A model generated the notes under the pieces. It was not told the DNA's origin. It worked only from the letters and a program-made list of their open reading frames with translations, and did not search any database. From the NCBI GenBank assembly GCA_034440175.1, contig JAWXBO010000003.1, forward strand, positions 1 to 64,000: 64,000 nt of DNA, written 5' to 3'. How positions within the stretch are numbered: position 1 is the first letter of the stretch; every line of letters begins with the position of its first letter. Origin of the DNA: SZUA-430 sp034440175. Lineage in GTDB: Bacteria > Pseudomonadota > Alphaproteobacteria > Micropepsales > Micropepsaceae. The position numbers and the translations under genes are program-made. Below, in pieces: positions 15,924 through 23,707 of the stretch.

Positions 15924-18317
15924 ATGAACGCAATCAGGAGCGTCGGGCACGCAGTAGGGGAATTCGTTGTGCTGGTGATCTTCACTGTCGTCGCGGCGGT
16001 GTTGATTTACTGGGCTATCGAGTGTGCGCGCGCTATCGATTTCCTCTCCGTGTTGGCGCCCGAGTGGGCCTCGTGGGCGGGTGCCAATGCCGCCGAAGTA
16101 TGGGGCTGGCTGTCGGCGGGCGCATCTTACGTCTGGGGCATCTTGTTTCAACACTGGTCAACCCTGGTCAGGCAGTGGTCTGAAACCGGAACCCTGGTTT
16201 CGCAAATCCTGGACGCGATCGCTATGCAATTGGCCACACAGCCCGCGAGTTGCAGTGAATGTTGCGCCCAGTGCTGTGCACAGTTGTGCGAGAAACCTTC
16301 CGACTGGAGCAAAATTCTGGGCTCTTTCGCATTGTTGGGTCGGAGCTTGCTCTACAGCGTGTGTCTCACTTTTTACGCGATTTTGTCGCTGACATTCTAT
16401 TACATCGTCGCATGGGCCGCAGACAGGATTGCACCTTTGCTCGTAGGCGGTTTGTTCAAGGCAACAGGCTGGATCGCGTTCCTTTGGCTGATGCACATGA
16501 TCGGGGCTTGCGTTGTCGAGCCGTTCGTACCGCTTTTCAACGAATTCGGCACGCTCGTGGCGCATGCGTTCGCGGGGAGCGGCGGACAGCAACGGTCGGT
16601 ACAGGCTGTTTTGATTTTGATCGCGTTTTCATTTGCGGTGACCGTTTTATTTCCCCTCATGATGATGATGACGCGGATATTCGAGTTGTTGAGATGGCTC
16701 CCGACCGTTCGGCAACGAATACTTTCGCTTTTCATCGATAAAGTGCACCCGCTGTTTCTCCGGCAGTCGATCGGTGTGGCTCGGGCGAGTGCGAAGGCGC
16801 GGCGCGATGCCATTTCGAAGTTTCTCAAAGACGGAACGCTCCCGGTCTTGCGCACGGAGTACCGCATGGCAGCGGGGGACCGGCGCAAGTATCGAGAGCA
16901 TGTTGTACGCCGGGAGGAGGAAGAGGAGGGGCCCGCCAAACTGGTTCCTGCGTTCCTCGAGTTTCCTAAACCTTGGGGCAAGAGCCCGATGGTGCTGGAG
17001 CAACCGTGTTTGCCGGAAGGACCGGAGGAGGCGGTCGGGCAGTTCGTGCGGCTGAAATTCGAAAGTCAGCCGGAGACAAAGCGAAGCTGGTGGCTGAGAT
17101 TGTGGAGTCACGAACGGAACGAGGAAATCGTTGTGCCCTTGTTGGCGCGGGTCGTGGACGCAGCGATCCTTGCCGACCGTTATGGCGACACTTTGCGACG
17201 CGAGAAAGATTGGAACGCGATGCCGTTCTACGAACGCATCTATGCGGAGTACACACCGCTTTGGTTTCCGCTCAATTATCTTCTGCGTCCTATCATTGGT
17301 CCCAGCCTGCCCGCTCGCGTGGTGATAGAGACGCGCTATCCAGAAGTGTTCCTCGGAGCTTTATTCGGGAGTGTGAGGGATCGCAAGTCGAGCACTTATG
17401 GATCGTGGTTCGGGATCGGGATTGAAATTAAAACGCCGGACGGGCCGCGCAGCAACCGGCAGGCGTGGCGCGGCGCGGAGCAGGAGCCTTTGTGCAGGCG
17501 ACTGAAGTCGCAAGCCGCGAGCACGCTGAGCGGGCCCATCGATGTCAGCTTTGTCAACAACCCGCCGTTGGGACAACCCACGCAGACGCGGGAGGACACT
17601 TACTACGTCATGCCAAGCGGCCCATTAGCTGACGGCTGTCCCAGCGTGGTGCGGCCGGGCGAGTTTCCAGTGGGCGAGCCAGAGCGCGTGCATCGGCCGC
17701 TGGCGCCGAGCGGGTCGGTTTCAAATGCGCCGCCGGCGTGGCTGTTTCCGCTCCATGGCCGGCTCTTTTCCGATTGCCGCGGGAATTGCCTGAAGGCCCA
17801 AAAGGTCAAGCCTGGACAGGTGATGGAGATCGAGCAATCGGCGCCAGGTACGATCTCACAACCCTCGGGCTTGATCGCGCGCCGCTTTCGGGGGCCGGAC
17901 CGGCGCCGGTTGTACCGGCGCGTATGGTCGGGTGCATTCTTCGACCGCGAACTGGGTGTCGCCAACCGGTTCCCACTTTTTGGTTGCTCGTATACTTTTA
18001 GGGAGCCCCGGATGGTGGCGGGGACATGGTCGCGTGCGGACTTGCGCGGTGGATTTGCTACGACACTGAGGATCCCTGGCGCTGCGGCGGCGTGGTTGCG
18101 AGGGCTCGGCTGGAATGGGTGGCGGGAGTGGCAAACCTTCGGGGGTGTCTTCGTCTCGACGCAAGGCCCCGAGCATGCCGGAAACCTGCTGATGCCCGAG
18201 CCTTTGTTCTACGACTATCTCAATCACCTGGCACAACGCAGCGCGCTGATCGACGGGATGAAGGCCTGTAAAGCTCCAGCCTTCGTGCCAGTGCCGCATG
18301 AAACAGAGGCGCGGTGA
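15924..18317 (+). CDS. Large unknown membrane protein with a cysteine cluster
   Basis: 797 residues from MNAIRSVGHAVGEF, which follows a purine-rich AGAAGGGG. Hydrophobic segments lie near residues 11-30, 137-162, 180-198 and 227-250, and the remaining 540 or so residues look soluble. Between the first segments is CSECCAQCCAQLC (residues 110-122), six cysteines in 13 positions, suggesting metal or disulfide chemistry. The soluble part has an RREEEEEGP acidic run and no motif I recognise. No family can be named. It lies between slt and a convergent DUF2785 gene and shows no operon partner. Confidence 0.75.
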   Translation: MNAIRSVGHAVGEFVVLVIFTVVAAVLIYWAIECARAIDFLSVLAPEWASWAGANAAEVWGWLSAGASYVWGILFQHWSTLVRQWSETGTLVSQILDAIAMQLATQPASCSECCAQCCAQLCEKPSDWSKILGSFALLGRSLLYSVCLTFYAILSLTFYYIVAWAADRIAPLLVGGLFKATGWIAFLWLMHMIGACVVEPFVPLFNEFGTLVAHAFAGSGGQQRSVQAVLILIAFSFAVTVLFPLMMMMTRIFELLRWLPTVRQRILSLFIDKVHPLFLRQSIGVARASAKARRDAISKFLKDGTLPVLRTEYRMAAGDRRKYREHVVRREEEEEGPAKLVPAFLEFPKPWGKSPMVLEQPCLPEGPEEAVGQFVRLKFESQPETKRSWWLRLWSHERNEEIVVPLLARVVDAAILADRYGDTLRREKDWNAMPFYERIYAEYTPLWFPLNYLLRPIIGPSLPARVVIETRYPEVFLGALFGSVRDRKSSTYGSWFGIGIEIKTPDGPRSNRQAWRGAEQEPLCRRLKSQAASTLSGPIDVSFVNNPPLGQPTQTREDTYYVMPSGPLADGCPSVVRPGEFPVGEPERVHRPLAPSGSVSNAPPAWLFPLHGRLFSDCRGNCLKAQKVKPGQVMEIEQSAPGTISQPSGLIARRFRGPDRRRLYRRVWSGAFFDRELGVANRFPLFGCSYTFREPRMVAGTWSRADLRGGFATTLRIPGAAAAWLRGLGWNGWREWQTFGGVFVSTQGPEHAGNLLMPEPLFYDYLNHLAQRSALIDGMKACKAPAFVPVPHETEAR

Positions 18318-18327
18318 GGGGCGTTTG

Positions 18328-19242
18328 TTACGGCAGTGCTCGAATAGCGGCCTCGGCGCCGGGGAGCAGGGTGTCGTCGTCCGCGCTCTTGTTGAGCCGC
18401 GCATTGAGATAGAGTGTTTGCATGAAGGCATCAACGTTGTGGAGGCGTGCCAGGTTGGCCGTCGACGCGTAGGCATCGTTCCATGAGGCGAGCGGTGCGG
18501 GGGCGGCCACTTGTTCGAGCCATGCGCTCCATTCGGCCTGGCTGAAAAGATTTCGCTGGGCGATTTGGAGAATGGGGGCGGCGAGACGCTGGGGTTCGCC
18601 GAAAATGTAGGAGTGACTGGGCGGTGAAATCTGCAATGCTATCGCGTCACAAATGCGTTGAAGGTCGGGCTTGGCAAACGCCGGGTTGAGCGCCAGCTGC
18701 AGCATCAGATCGGCGCCGTGCGCGATGCCGTGGCGCCAGCCCTCGCGATCATCGAAGCCGCGATAGTCGCGCACGCCAGTGAGATAGGTCACGCCGGCCG
18801 TGAGCAGGCGGGCGCGGCGTTGCGGGGTAAGAAATGTCTTGATGCGGTCGGCGCGGGCGATTTCGGCGAGCGCCAGTGCAGCGAAGGGGCGTTCGAAGCC
18901 GGCGCCTTCGGGGGCGGTGAGGCGTACTTCGAGATCGTCTTGCAGGGACAGCATGGTGCCGTCCGTGAGCAGGCGGGCGCGCAGGAAATGGAACAATGCT
19001 TCGTAGGCGATCCCGTCACGCAGTGCGGGGTCGGGTGAAGTGAGGCAATCGGTGAGGGCGCGGGCGAGGGCGTTGCGCGCGGAGTCATCGGCGATGAGCC
19101 ATTTTGCCGCCTTGAGCCCATCGAGTTGGGCGCGGCTATAGTTCGCGGGCGGGCACGTGGCGTGGGCGATGGAGCTGTTGGCGCCAAGCGCGGAAAGCGC
19201 CGTGGCTGCCACAGCAAGCACTCGCATGATCTGCATGGTCAA
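18328..19242 (-). CDS. DUF2785 family secreted protein
   Basis: 304 residues with an N-terminal signal peptide (MRVLAVAATALSALGANSSIAHA, starting at the third methionine) and the DUF2785 core: ARNALARALTDCL, RPFAALALAEIARADR and YRGFDDREGWRHGIAHGADLMLQLALNP. The fold is probably an alpha-helical repeat and no activity is known. The three methionines at the start leave a five-residue uncertainty. It converges with the 797-residue membrane protein gene, leaving about 10 bp between them. Confidence 0.8.
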   Translation of the reverse strand: MTMQIMRVLAVAATALSALGANSSIAHATCPPANYSRAQLDGLKAAKWLIADDSARNALARALTDCLTSPDPALRDGIAYEALFHFLRARLLTDGTMLSLQDDLEVRLTAPEGAGFERPFAALALAEIARADRIKTFLTPQRRARLLTAGVTYLTGVRDYRGFDDREGWRHGIAHGADLMLQLALNPAFAKPDLQRICDAIALQISPPSHSYIFGEPQRLAAPILQIAQRNLFSQAEWSAWLEQVAAPAPLASWNDAYASTANLARLHNVDAFMQTLYLNARLNKSADDDTLLPGAEAAIRALP

Positions 19243-19321
19243 TTCCCTGTTGGTGTCAGATTATCGGGGCGGATGCGTCTGGTCGATCACAAGGCCGTGA
19301 TGCGGCCGTTTGGCAGGGGGC

Positions 19322-19606
19322 TTGACAGGAGCGTGTTTGTTCCCTATATGTCCCTTTAGCGGGTGGCCTATATATTTCGGTGATTATTTTCGTCCGGCAG
19401 GTGGTCTGCCGGGCGCTGCGACTTGACAATTGAATAGGGTTCTTTCGGGCGGTAGTGGTTGCGTGGGGAGAATTGTGTCTCGTTGGTCGATCGGACAATT
19501 GAGACAGGACAAACAGGACAGTGTTTTAGGACAGTGTCCGATGTTCTGTTCGCCCAGAGTTTCGTGGCGGAAGTCTCCCGGTTTTTCTCGAGATTAGGAC
19601 AGGCAC
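19322..19606 (+). repeat. Promoter-plus-leader repeat, copy A (upstream of mipZ)
   Basis: It begins with TTGACA (19322), a 17-nt spacer and TATATG. Next comes a hairpin CCGGCAG-GTGGT-CTGCCGG, the block CTGCCGGGCGCTGCGACT continuing TTGACAATTGAAT, four spaced GGACA words and the palindrome GGACAGTGTCC (19529-19539). A second, diverged copy of the same length lies at 53334-53619 on the other strand. Each copy ends 62-65 nt before a start codon read in the same direction. It may be a structured 5' leader, a small RNA or a promoter-bearing repeat. Confidence 0.7.
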
Positions 19607-19667
19607 CGGTGCTAAATTGGGGCGATCCAGGCGAATCAGCGCCTTTTGGCATTCGGTGTAACGGGGC

Positions 19668-20462
19668 ATGGGTGGGATAACGCCTCCAGTGATTGTGGTT
19701 GGAAACGAGAAAGGCGGGTCGGGGAAATCGACCGTCGCCTTGCATCTGGTTGCGGGCTTGATGTCGGCGGGTCTCAGGGCCGGTGCGATCGACCTCGACC
19801 ACCGCCAGCAGAGCCTTTCGCACTTCTTTGCCAACCGGGCGCAGTGGGCCGAGCGGCAGGGGCGGCCGGTCGCACTGCCAAAGCTGATCACGCTGGCGCC
19901 GGAGCGGGCAAGTTTTGAGTTTGCGGTTTCTGAATTGGGTCAGGAATGCGATGTCATCGTTGTCGATTGTCCGGGTGCGGATACGGCATTGGGCCGGGTG
20001 GCGCATGCGAGTGCCACGATCATCGTGTCACCGCTGAACGACAGTTTCGTCGACTTCGCGTTGCTGGCCAGCGTCGATCCTGAAACGTACGAGGCCAAAA
20101 CGCCCAGCATCTACGCGGAGTTCGTTTGGGAGAGCCGCAAGCGCCAGATGATAGAGCGGCGGCGGACGATTGACTGGCTGGTGGTGCGCAACCGGATGTC
20201 CGCCATGGAGACGCACAACAAGAGGCGGGTAACCCAGGCATTGACAAAGCTGTCGCAGCGCATCGGGTTTCGCCTGGCGCCGGGCCTGAGCGAGCGGGTG
20301 GTGTATCGCGAACTGTTTCCCAAAGGGCTGACGGTGCTGGATCTGATGGAAGGCAAGACACGCGGGATCACGATGAGCCAGATCGCTGCACGGGCCGAAG
20401 TGCGCGGGTTGATTGCAGCGCTACGCTTGCCGCAGTTTGCGAAGGTCGCTGCTGCCGGTTAG
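19668..20462 (+). CDS. mipZ: MipZ-like ParA-family division-plane ATPase
   Basis: 264 residues with the deviant Walker A GNEKGGSGKST (12-22), the Arg/Gln-rich switch DLDHRQQSLSHFFANR, VVDCPGADT (Walker B region), SPLNDSFVDFALLASVDPET and DWLVVRNRMS, all diagnostic of MipZ. In Caulobacter MipZ forms a bipolar gradient through ParB and blocks FtsZ assembly near the poles. The homology starts at the ATG at 19668 although the ribosome site is weak. Its 3' end overlaps the convergent carboxypeptidase gene. The upstream leader repeat is unusual. Confidence 0.92.
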   Translation: MGGITPPVIVVGNEKGGSGKSTVALHLVAGLMSAGLRAGAIDLDHRQQSLSHFFANRAQWAERQGRPVALPKLITLAPERASFEFAVSELGQECDVIVVDCPGADTALGRVAHASATIIVSPLNDSFVDFALLASVDPETYEAKTPSIYAEFVWESRKRQMIERRRTIDWLVVRNRMSAMETHNKRRVTQALTKLSQRIGFRLAPGLSERVVYRELFPKGLTVLDLMEGKTRGITMSQIAARAEVRGLIAALRLPQFAKVAAAG

Positions 20463-21871
20463 CGGACGGCGATCGGCAGGCTGGCGCGCGACGTCGCTTG
20501 ATCCCAGGCGCCGTCGGTGACCACCAGGCAGCTGACGCCGCGTTTCTGGATTTGGTCGCAGAGGGTCTCGGCTTTCTTTGGCGTGAAAGCTCCGAAGCGC
20601 ACACGGAAAAACGTGTCGCCGTTGACGTCGAGCGCTACAACAGCACTGGCGGCGCCGGACAACAGATCCCGCATTTGCGTTCGTACACTTTGTAACTGGT
20701 TCTCGGCATTGTCACGAGAGGAGTGGGCGCCAACCTGGATGCCCCATTTGCCGCCAGTCACAGGTATGCCGCGGCGCGCCTGATCTGCGGTGTCGCCTTG
20801 TCCGTATTCACGCGGTGACGAGGCAAGCGATGCCACGACTGCGGGCTGGGCGTTAGCCGCAGAAATGATGCCGGATGACCCGGATGATGCGGATTGCGGC
20901 TGGGGCCTGGATTCGCTGGCGCGCTCGGTGGCTTCCGCGGCTGCAGCTTCGTCGTCATCCAGAACCAGAGGTGACATGGCTATGACCACCGGCGCGAGGC
21001 GTCCGAGGCCCAGTTTTGTAAACTCGGTCTCGAGCAATTGGGCGGTCATGACGTCGCGTTCGCGGGCCGAGCGTCCGCCCATGACAATGGAAATCAGACG
21101 CGTGCCTTGACGGGTGGCCGAGCTTGCCAAATTGAATCCCGACATGCGGGTGTAGCCGGTTTTCAAGCCGTCAGCGCCGTCGAAGAAGCGCAAAAGGTTG
21201 TTGTGGCCAGCGTAACTGCGGCCGCCCCAGACGAAGCTCTGCAGGCGGAAATAGGGATAGAATTCGGAATAATCTCCGATCAACCGCCGGCTTAGAATGA
21301 CGAGGTCGTTGGCGGTGGAGCGCTGGTTTGTGTCTGGCAGGCCGGAGGCGTTGACGAAGGTGGTGCGCGTCATGCCAAGTTCGCGCGCCTTTTGCGTCAT
21401 CTTGGTAGCGAATTGATACTCGCTGCCACCGATGTGCTCGGCGACGATAACGGCGACATCGTTGGCGGAGCGTACGATTAGGGCTTTGATGGCATCTTCG
21501 ACGGTCAGCGTTTCGCCCGCATCTATGCCAAGTTTGGTCGGGTCTTGCGAGGCGGCATATGCCGAGGCCGTCAACCTTGTGGAGAGGGAAATGTTACCGC
21601 GGTTGATCTGCTCAAACAGCATGTACAGCGTCATCATTTTTGTGAGCGAAGCTGGATAGCGGGTATCGTTCGACATGCGCTCGTGCAGAACGCGGCCACT
21701 GTTGGCATCGACGACGACGGCGGCGAATTTTTCGACATAAGGTTCGGGCGCGCGATAATGGCGCACGCGCTTCTTTTTGCGCGCGGCATCGGCGGTTGCA
21801 ATCGACAACACAATGCCGAGCATCACCAGCACTGATATCAAAAGTCTGAGTGGCCGCACGCGCCCTACCAT
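20459..21871 (-). CDS. D-alanyl-D-alanine carboxypeptidase with SPOR domain
   Basis: 470 residues. After a signal peptide comes a PBP5/6-type (S11 peptidase) domain: SLTK (S75-K78), SAN in VRSANDVAV and KTG in GLKTGYTRMSG. An acidic/low-complexity linker follows, then a C-terminal SPOR domain (about 390-465: KWGIQVGAHSSRDNAENQLQSV, FFRVRFGAFTPKKAETLC). The protease trims the terminal D-Ala of peptidoglycan stem peptides, and SPOR binds denuded septal glycan, pointing to a role at the division site. It converges with mipZ, overlapping by 4 bp. Confidence 0.94.
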   Translation of the reverse strand: MVGRVRPLRLLISVLVMLGIVLSIATADAARKKKRVRHYRAPEPYVEKFAAVVVDANSGRVLHERMSNDTRYPASLTKMMTLYMLFEQINRGNISLSTRLTASAYAASQDPTKLGIDAGETLTVEDAIKALIVRSANDVAVIVAEHIGGSEYQFATKMTQKARELGMTRTTFVNASGLPDTNQRSTANDLVILSRRLIGDYSEFYPYFRLQSFVWGGRSYAGHNNLLRFFDGADGLKTGYTRMSGFNLASSATRQGTRLISIVMGGRSARERDVMTAQLLETEFTKLGLGRLAPVVIAMSPLVLDDDEAAAAEATERASESRPQPQSASSGSSGIISAANAQPAVVASLASSPREYGQGDTADQARRGIPVTGGKWGIQVGAHSSRDNAENQLQSVRTQMRDLLSGAASAVVALDVNGDTFFRVRFGAFTPKKAETLCDQIQKRGVSCLVVTDGAWDQATSRASLPIAVR

Positions 21872-22089
21872 TTTCCGTACTCAGTCCTACAACAAAGTGC
21901 AGACCAGAACTTTCACCGATGCCACCGTGGCCGACAGCTAGTTCGCAGTTTGTCAGATTTTTCCGGTTTGGAAAGTGTTAACATGGACAAGAATTCCGCC
22001 TCAAGGGTTAAGCACTCTGTCAATCGACTCCTGCTAGCCAATCTTGAACACATTTCCAGTTGCTGTTTGGTTAACAAAGAGTTTGTGCA

Positions 22090-22111
22090 GTCGCACAATT
22101 TTTTGTGCGAC
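22090..22111. promoter_or_regulatory. Perfect hairpin upstream of the phasin promoter
   Basis: GTCGCACAA-TTTT-TTGTGCGAC, nine-base arms with no mismatch, followed at once by a further half-site GCACAAA. It sits 14 bp before the TTGACA of the phasin promoter. It could be a protein-binding site, or the terminator of a transcript entering from upstream. Confidence 0.5.
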
Positions 22112-22124
22112 GCACAAATTTTAC

Positions 22125-22175
22125 TTGACATTCGTGGCACTATACCTCATATAACTCGTATGTTGCAGTGCAGCA
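22125..22175 (+). promoter_or_regulatory. Phasin promoter with a TGCA-repeat candidate operator
   Basis: TTGACA at 22125-22130 and TATAAC at 22150-22155 (spacer 19; ATATAA one base earlier gives 18). Near the expected transcription start lies TTGCAGTGCAGCA (22163-22175). TGC/GCA-rich palindromes of this type are bound by PhaR, the repressor of phasin genes in other PHA-producing bacteria. Assignment to PhaR is inference. Confidence 0.45.
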
Positions 22176-22247
22176 TTTGGTATTGCCGCTTAGAATTGAC
22201 GGTTAATTCAAATATGCGGCGAAGCGATCTGATCAGGGAACCTTAAA

Positions 22248-22715
22248 ATGGCCCGCAAGAGCACTCAAAAGCCGGCAAGCGAGGCCAAGGAGCACGTCAT
22301 GAAAAACGGGAACGAGGCAATGAAAAACGGATTTGAAACGATGACCAAGTCATTCGAGAAGTTCTCGGGCTTTGGAAAAGAAAATGTTGAAGCCTACATG
22401 CAGGCCTCGACTGCCTTCGCCAAAGTCTTTGAGCGCATCAACGGAGAGATCTTCAATTTCTCCAAACAGCAAGTTGAAGACGGCGTCGCCGCTTTCAAGG
22501 CTGTGTCGGGTGCCAAGAGTGTCCACGAAGCGTGGGAAGTCCAAAGCGATTTCGCCAAGTCTGCGCTTGACGCCTATGTCGCGCAGACCACGAAGATGAA
22601 CGATCTTTGGATGGGTGCGGCCAAGCAGGCGGCTGAGCCGTTCAGCGCGCGCTTCGCGGAATTCACCGAGAAAATGCAGGATATTCGTACGCCGTTCGCC
22701 CGCGCTGCCGAGTAA
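22248..22715 (+). CDS. Phasin family protein
   Basis: 155 residues, mostly amphipathic helix, with the Phasin_2 pattern: FEKFSGFGKENVEAYMQASTAFAKVFERINGEIFNFSKQQVEDG, then WEVQSDFAKSALDAYVAQTTKMNDLWMGAAKQAAEPF. Phasins coat polyhydroxyalkanoate granules and control their number and size, though some members of this family act elsewhere. It is monocistronic, with its own promoter and a clear terminator at 22739-22773. The Lys-rich N-terminus (ARKSTQKPASEAKEH) is common in the family. Confidence 0.92.
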   Translation: MARKSTQKPASEAKEHVMKNGNEAMKNGFETMTKSFEKFSGFGKENVEAYMQASTAFAKVFERINGEIFNFSKQQVEDGVAAFKAVSGAKSVHEAWEVQSDFAKSALDAYVAQTTKMNDLWMGAAKQAAEPFSARFAEFTEKMQDIRTPFARAAE

Positions 22716-22738
22716 TTTGCAGACATCAGAGTTGGTTG

Positions 22739-22773
22739 AAAGGGCTTGGAGGCTGTTGTCTCTGAGCCCTTTT
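22739..22773 (+). terminator. Rho-independent terminator after the phasin gene
   Basis: AAAGGGCT (22739-22746) pairs with AGCCCTTT (22765-22772) and runs into TTT. It lies 23 bp after the phasin stop. Confidence 0.7.
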
Positions 22774-22805
22774 GCTTTCGGTGCCAGGTGGGTAGACTGA
22801 CGTGC

Positions 22806-23225
22806 ATGACAGCACAGCAACGTATCGATTTTGCGACACTCAAGCGCCCGCGCACGCCCAATACATTTCTGATGGCCCCTGAGGGCTTTTGCCCATTCGC
22901 GAAAGCCGACGTTGTGTCAGCGGTGTATAGCGTTGGGGCGAAAAAGTTGCGGCAGGAATTCCTGAGCGCCGCCATTGCTCAGAAACGGGTATCGCATTCC
23001 TTCGCGGACGACGCGGGACTTTATGATGATTTTATAGTGCGATCGGCCCTGTTTGGATTTCCAGACCATGTGGCGGTAAAATTTCTGGACGTGAAGGGCG
23101 GTAAATCGACCCTCGCCATATATTCGCGGTCGGTCTATGGCCGGTCGGACCTAGGGGTTAACCGGGCCCGCACTTTGGCGTGGATGGCGCTTGTCAACAG
23201 TAGCGTTAAGCCGTTGGCTCGCTAA
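22806..23225 (+). CDS. DUF1499 family protein
   Basis: 139 residues from MTAQQRIDFATLKRPRTPNTFLMAPEGFCP. DUF1499 features are PRTPNTFLMAP near the start, DDFIVRSALFGFPDHVAVKFLDV in the middle and the C-terminal IYSRSVYGRSDLGVNRARTLAWMALV. The function is unknown. The frame is open further upstream into the phasin terminator, so the ATG at 22806 is taken. No operon partner is evident; clpS follows 104 bp downstream. Confidence 0.85.
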   Translation: MTAQQRIDFATLKRPRTPNTFLMAPEGFCPFAKADVVSAVYSVGAKKLRQEFLSAAIAQKRVSHSFADDAGLYDDFIVRSALFGFPDHVAVKFLDVKGGKSTLAIYSRSVYGRSDLGVNRARTLAWMALVNSSVKPLAR

Positions 23226-23329
23226 ATTCCGTAACCCAGGCTCAACTTGGTGCTTTCAATCCGGCGGGGGCATCATATTTAATGAACTCCACAGAATGAC
23301 GTCAAACATGGGAAGATTTTGCGGCTAGC

Positions 23330-23659
23330 ATGACGAAGCAAAACGGTGATCGCGATGGGCAGGGACCCTCGACCGGTCTTGTCACAAAGACGCGACCCAA
23401 GACCAAAAAGCCCAGCCTTTACAAGGTGCTTATGCTAAATGACGACTACACGCCGATGGAGTTCGTCGTTCATGTGCTTGAGCGGTTTTTCAATAAGGGG
23501 CGCGAGGATGCAGAAGTCATCATGCTGGCGGTGCACCGGCAAGGGGTCGGCATTTGCGGGGTCTACACCTACGAAGTTGCAGAAACCAAGGTTGCACAAG
23601 TGATCGATTTCGCCCGGCGGCATCAGCATCCATTACAGTGCACACTTGAAAAGGAATGA
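23330..23659 (+). CDS. clpS: ATP-dependent Clp protease adaptor ClpS
   Basis: 109 residues. The flexible N-terminal tail leads into the ClpS core: PSLYKVLMLNDDYTPMEFVVHVLERFF, VHRQGVGICGVYTYEVAETKVAQV and ARRHQHPLQCTLE. ClpS binds proteins with bulky N-terminal residues and hands them to ClpA for degradation (N-end rule). It precedes clpA by 48 bp, and the pair is probably one transcript. Confidence 0.97.
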   Translation: MTKQNGDRDGQGPSTGLVTKTRPKTKKPSLYKVLMLNDDYTPMEFVVHVLERFFNKGREDAEVIMLAVHRQGVGICGVYTYEVAETKVAQVIDFARRHQHPLQCTLEKE

Positions 23660-23707
23660 TAGACTGGTCCGGTTCTAGGGGCGCGCAGTTTACGAAAGGC
23701 AGAGCGA

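Larger units (their letters stand above)
21872..22247. other. Gene-free region upstream of the phasin gene
   Basis: 376 bp, visibly A+T-richer than its surroundings. The dacF-side half should hold the carboxypeptidase promoter. The phasin-side half holds a strong hairpin and a sigma70-like promoter, listed separately. A 98-codon open frame across it has no recognisable protein features and I do not call it. Confidence 0.6.

Noticed and set aside
21950..22246. 98-codon frame upstream of the phasin gene
   Set aside because: It overlaps the hairpin and promoter, has no ribosome site and encodes no recognisable protein.
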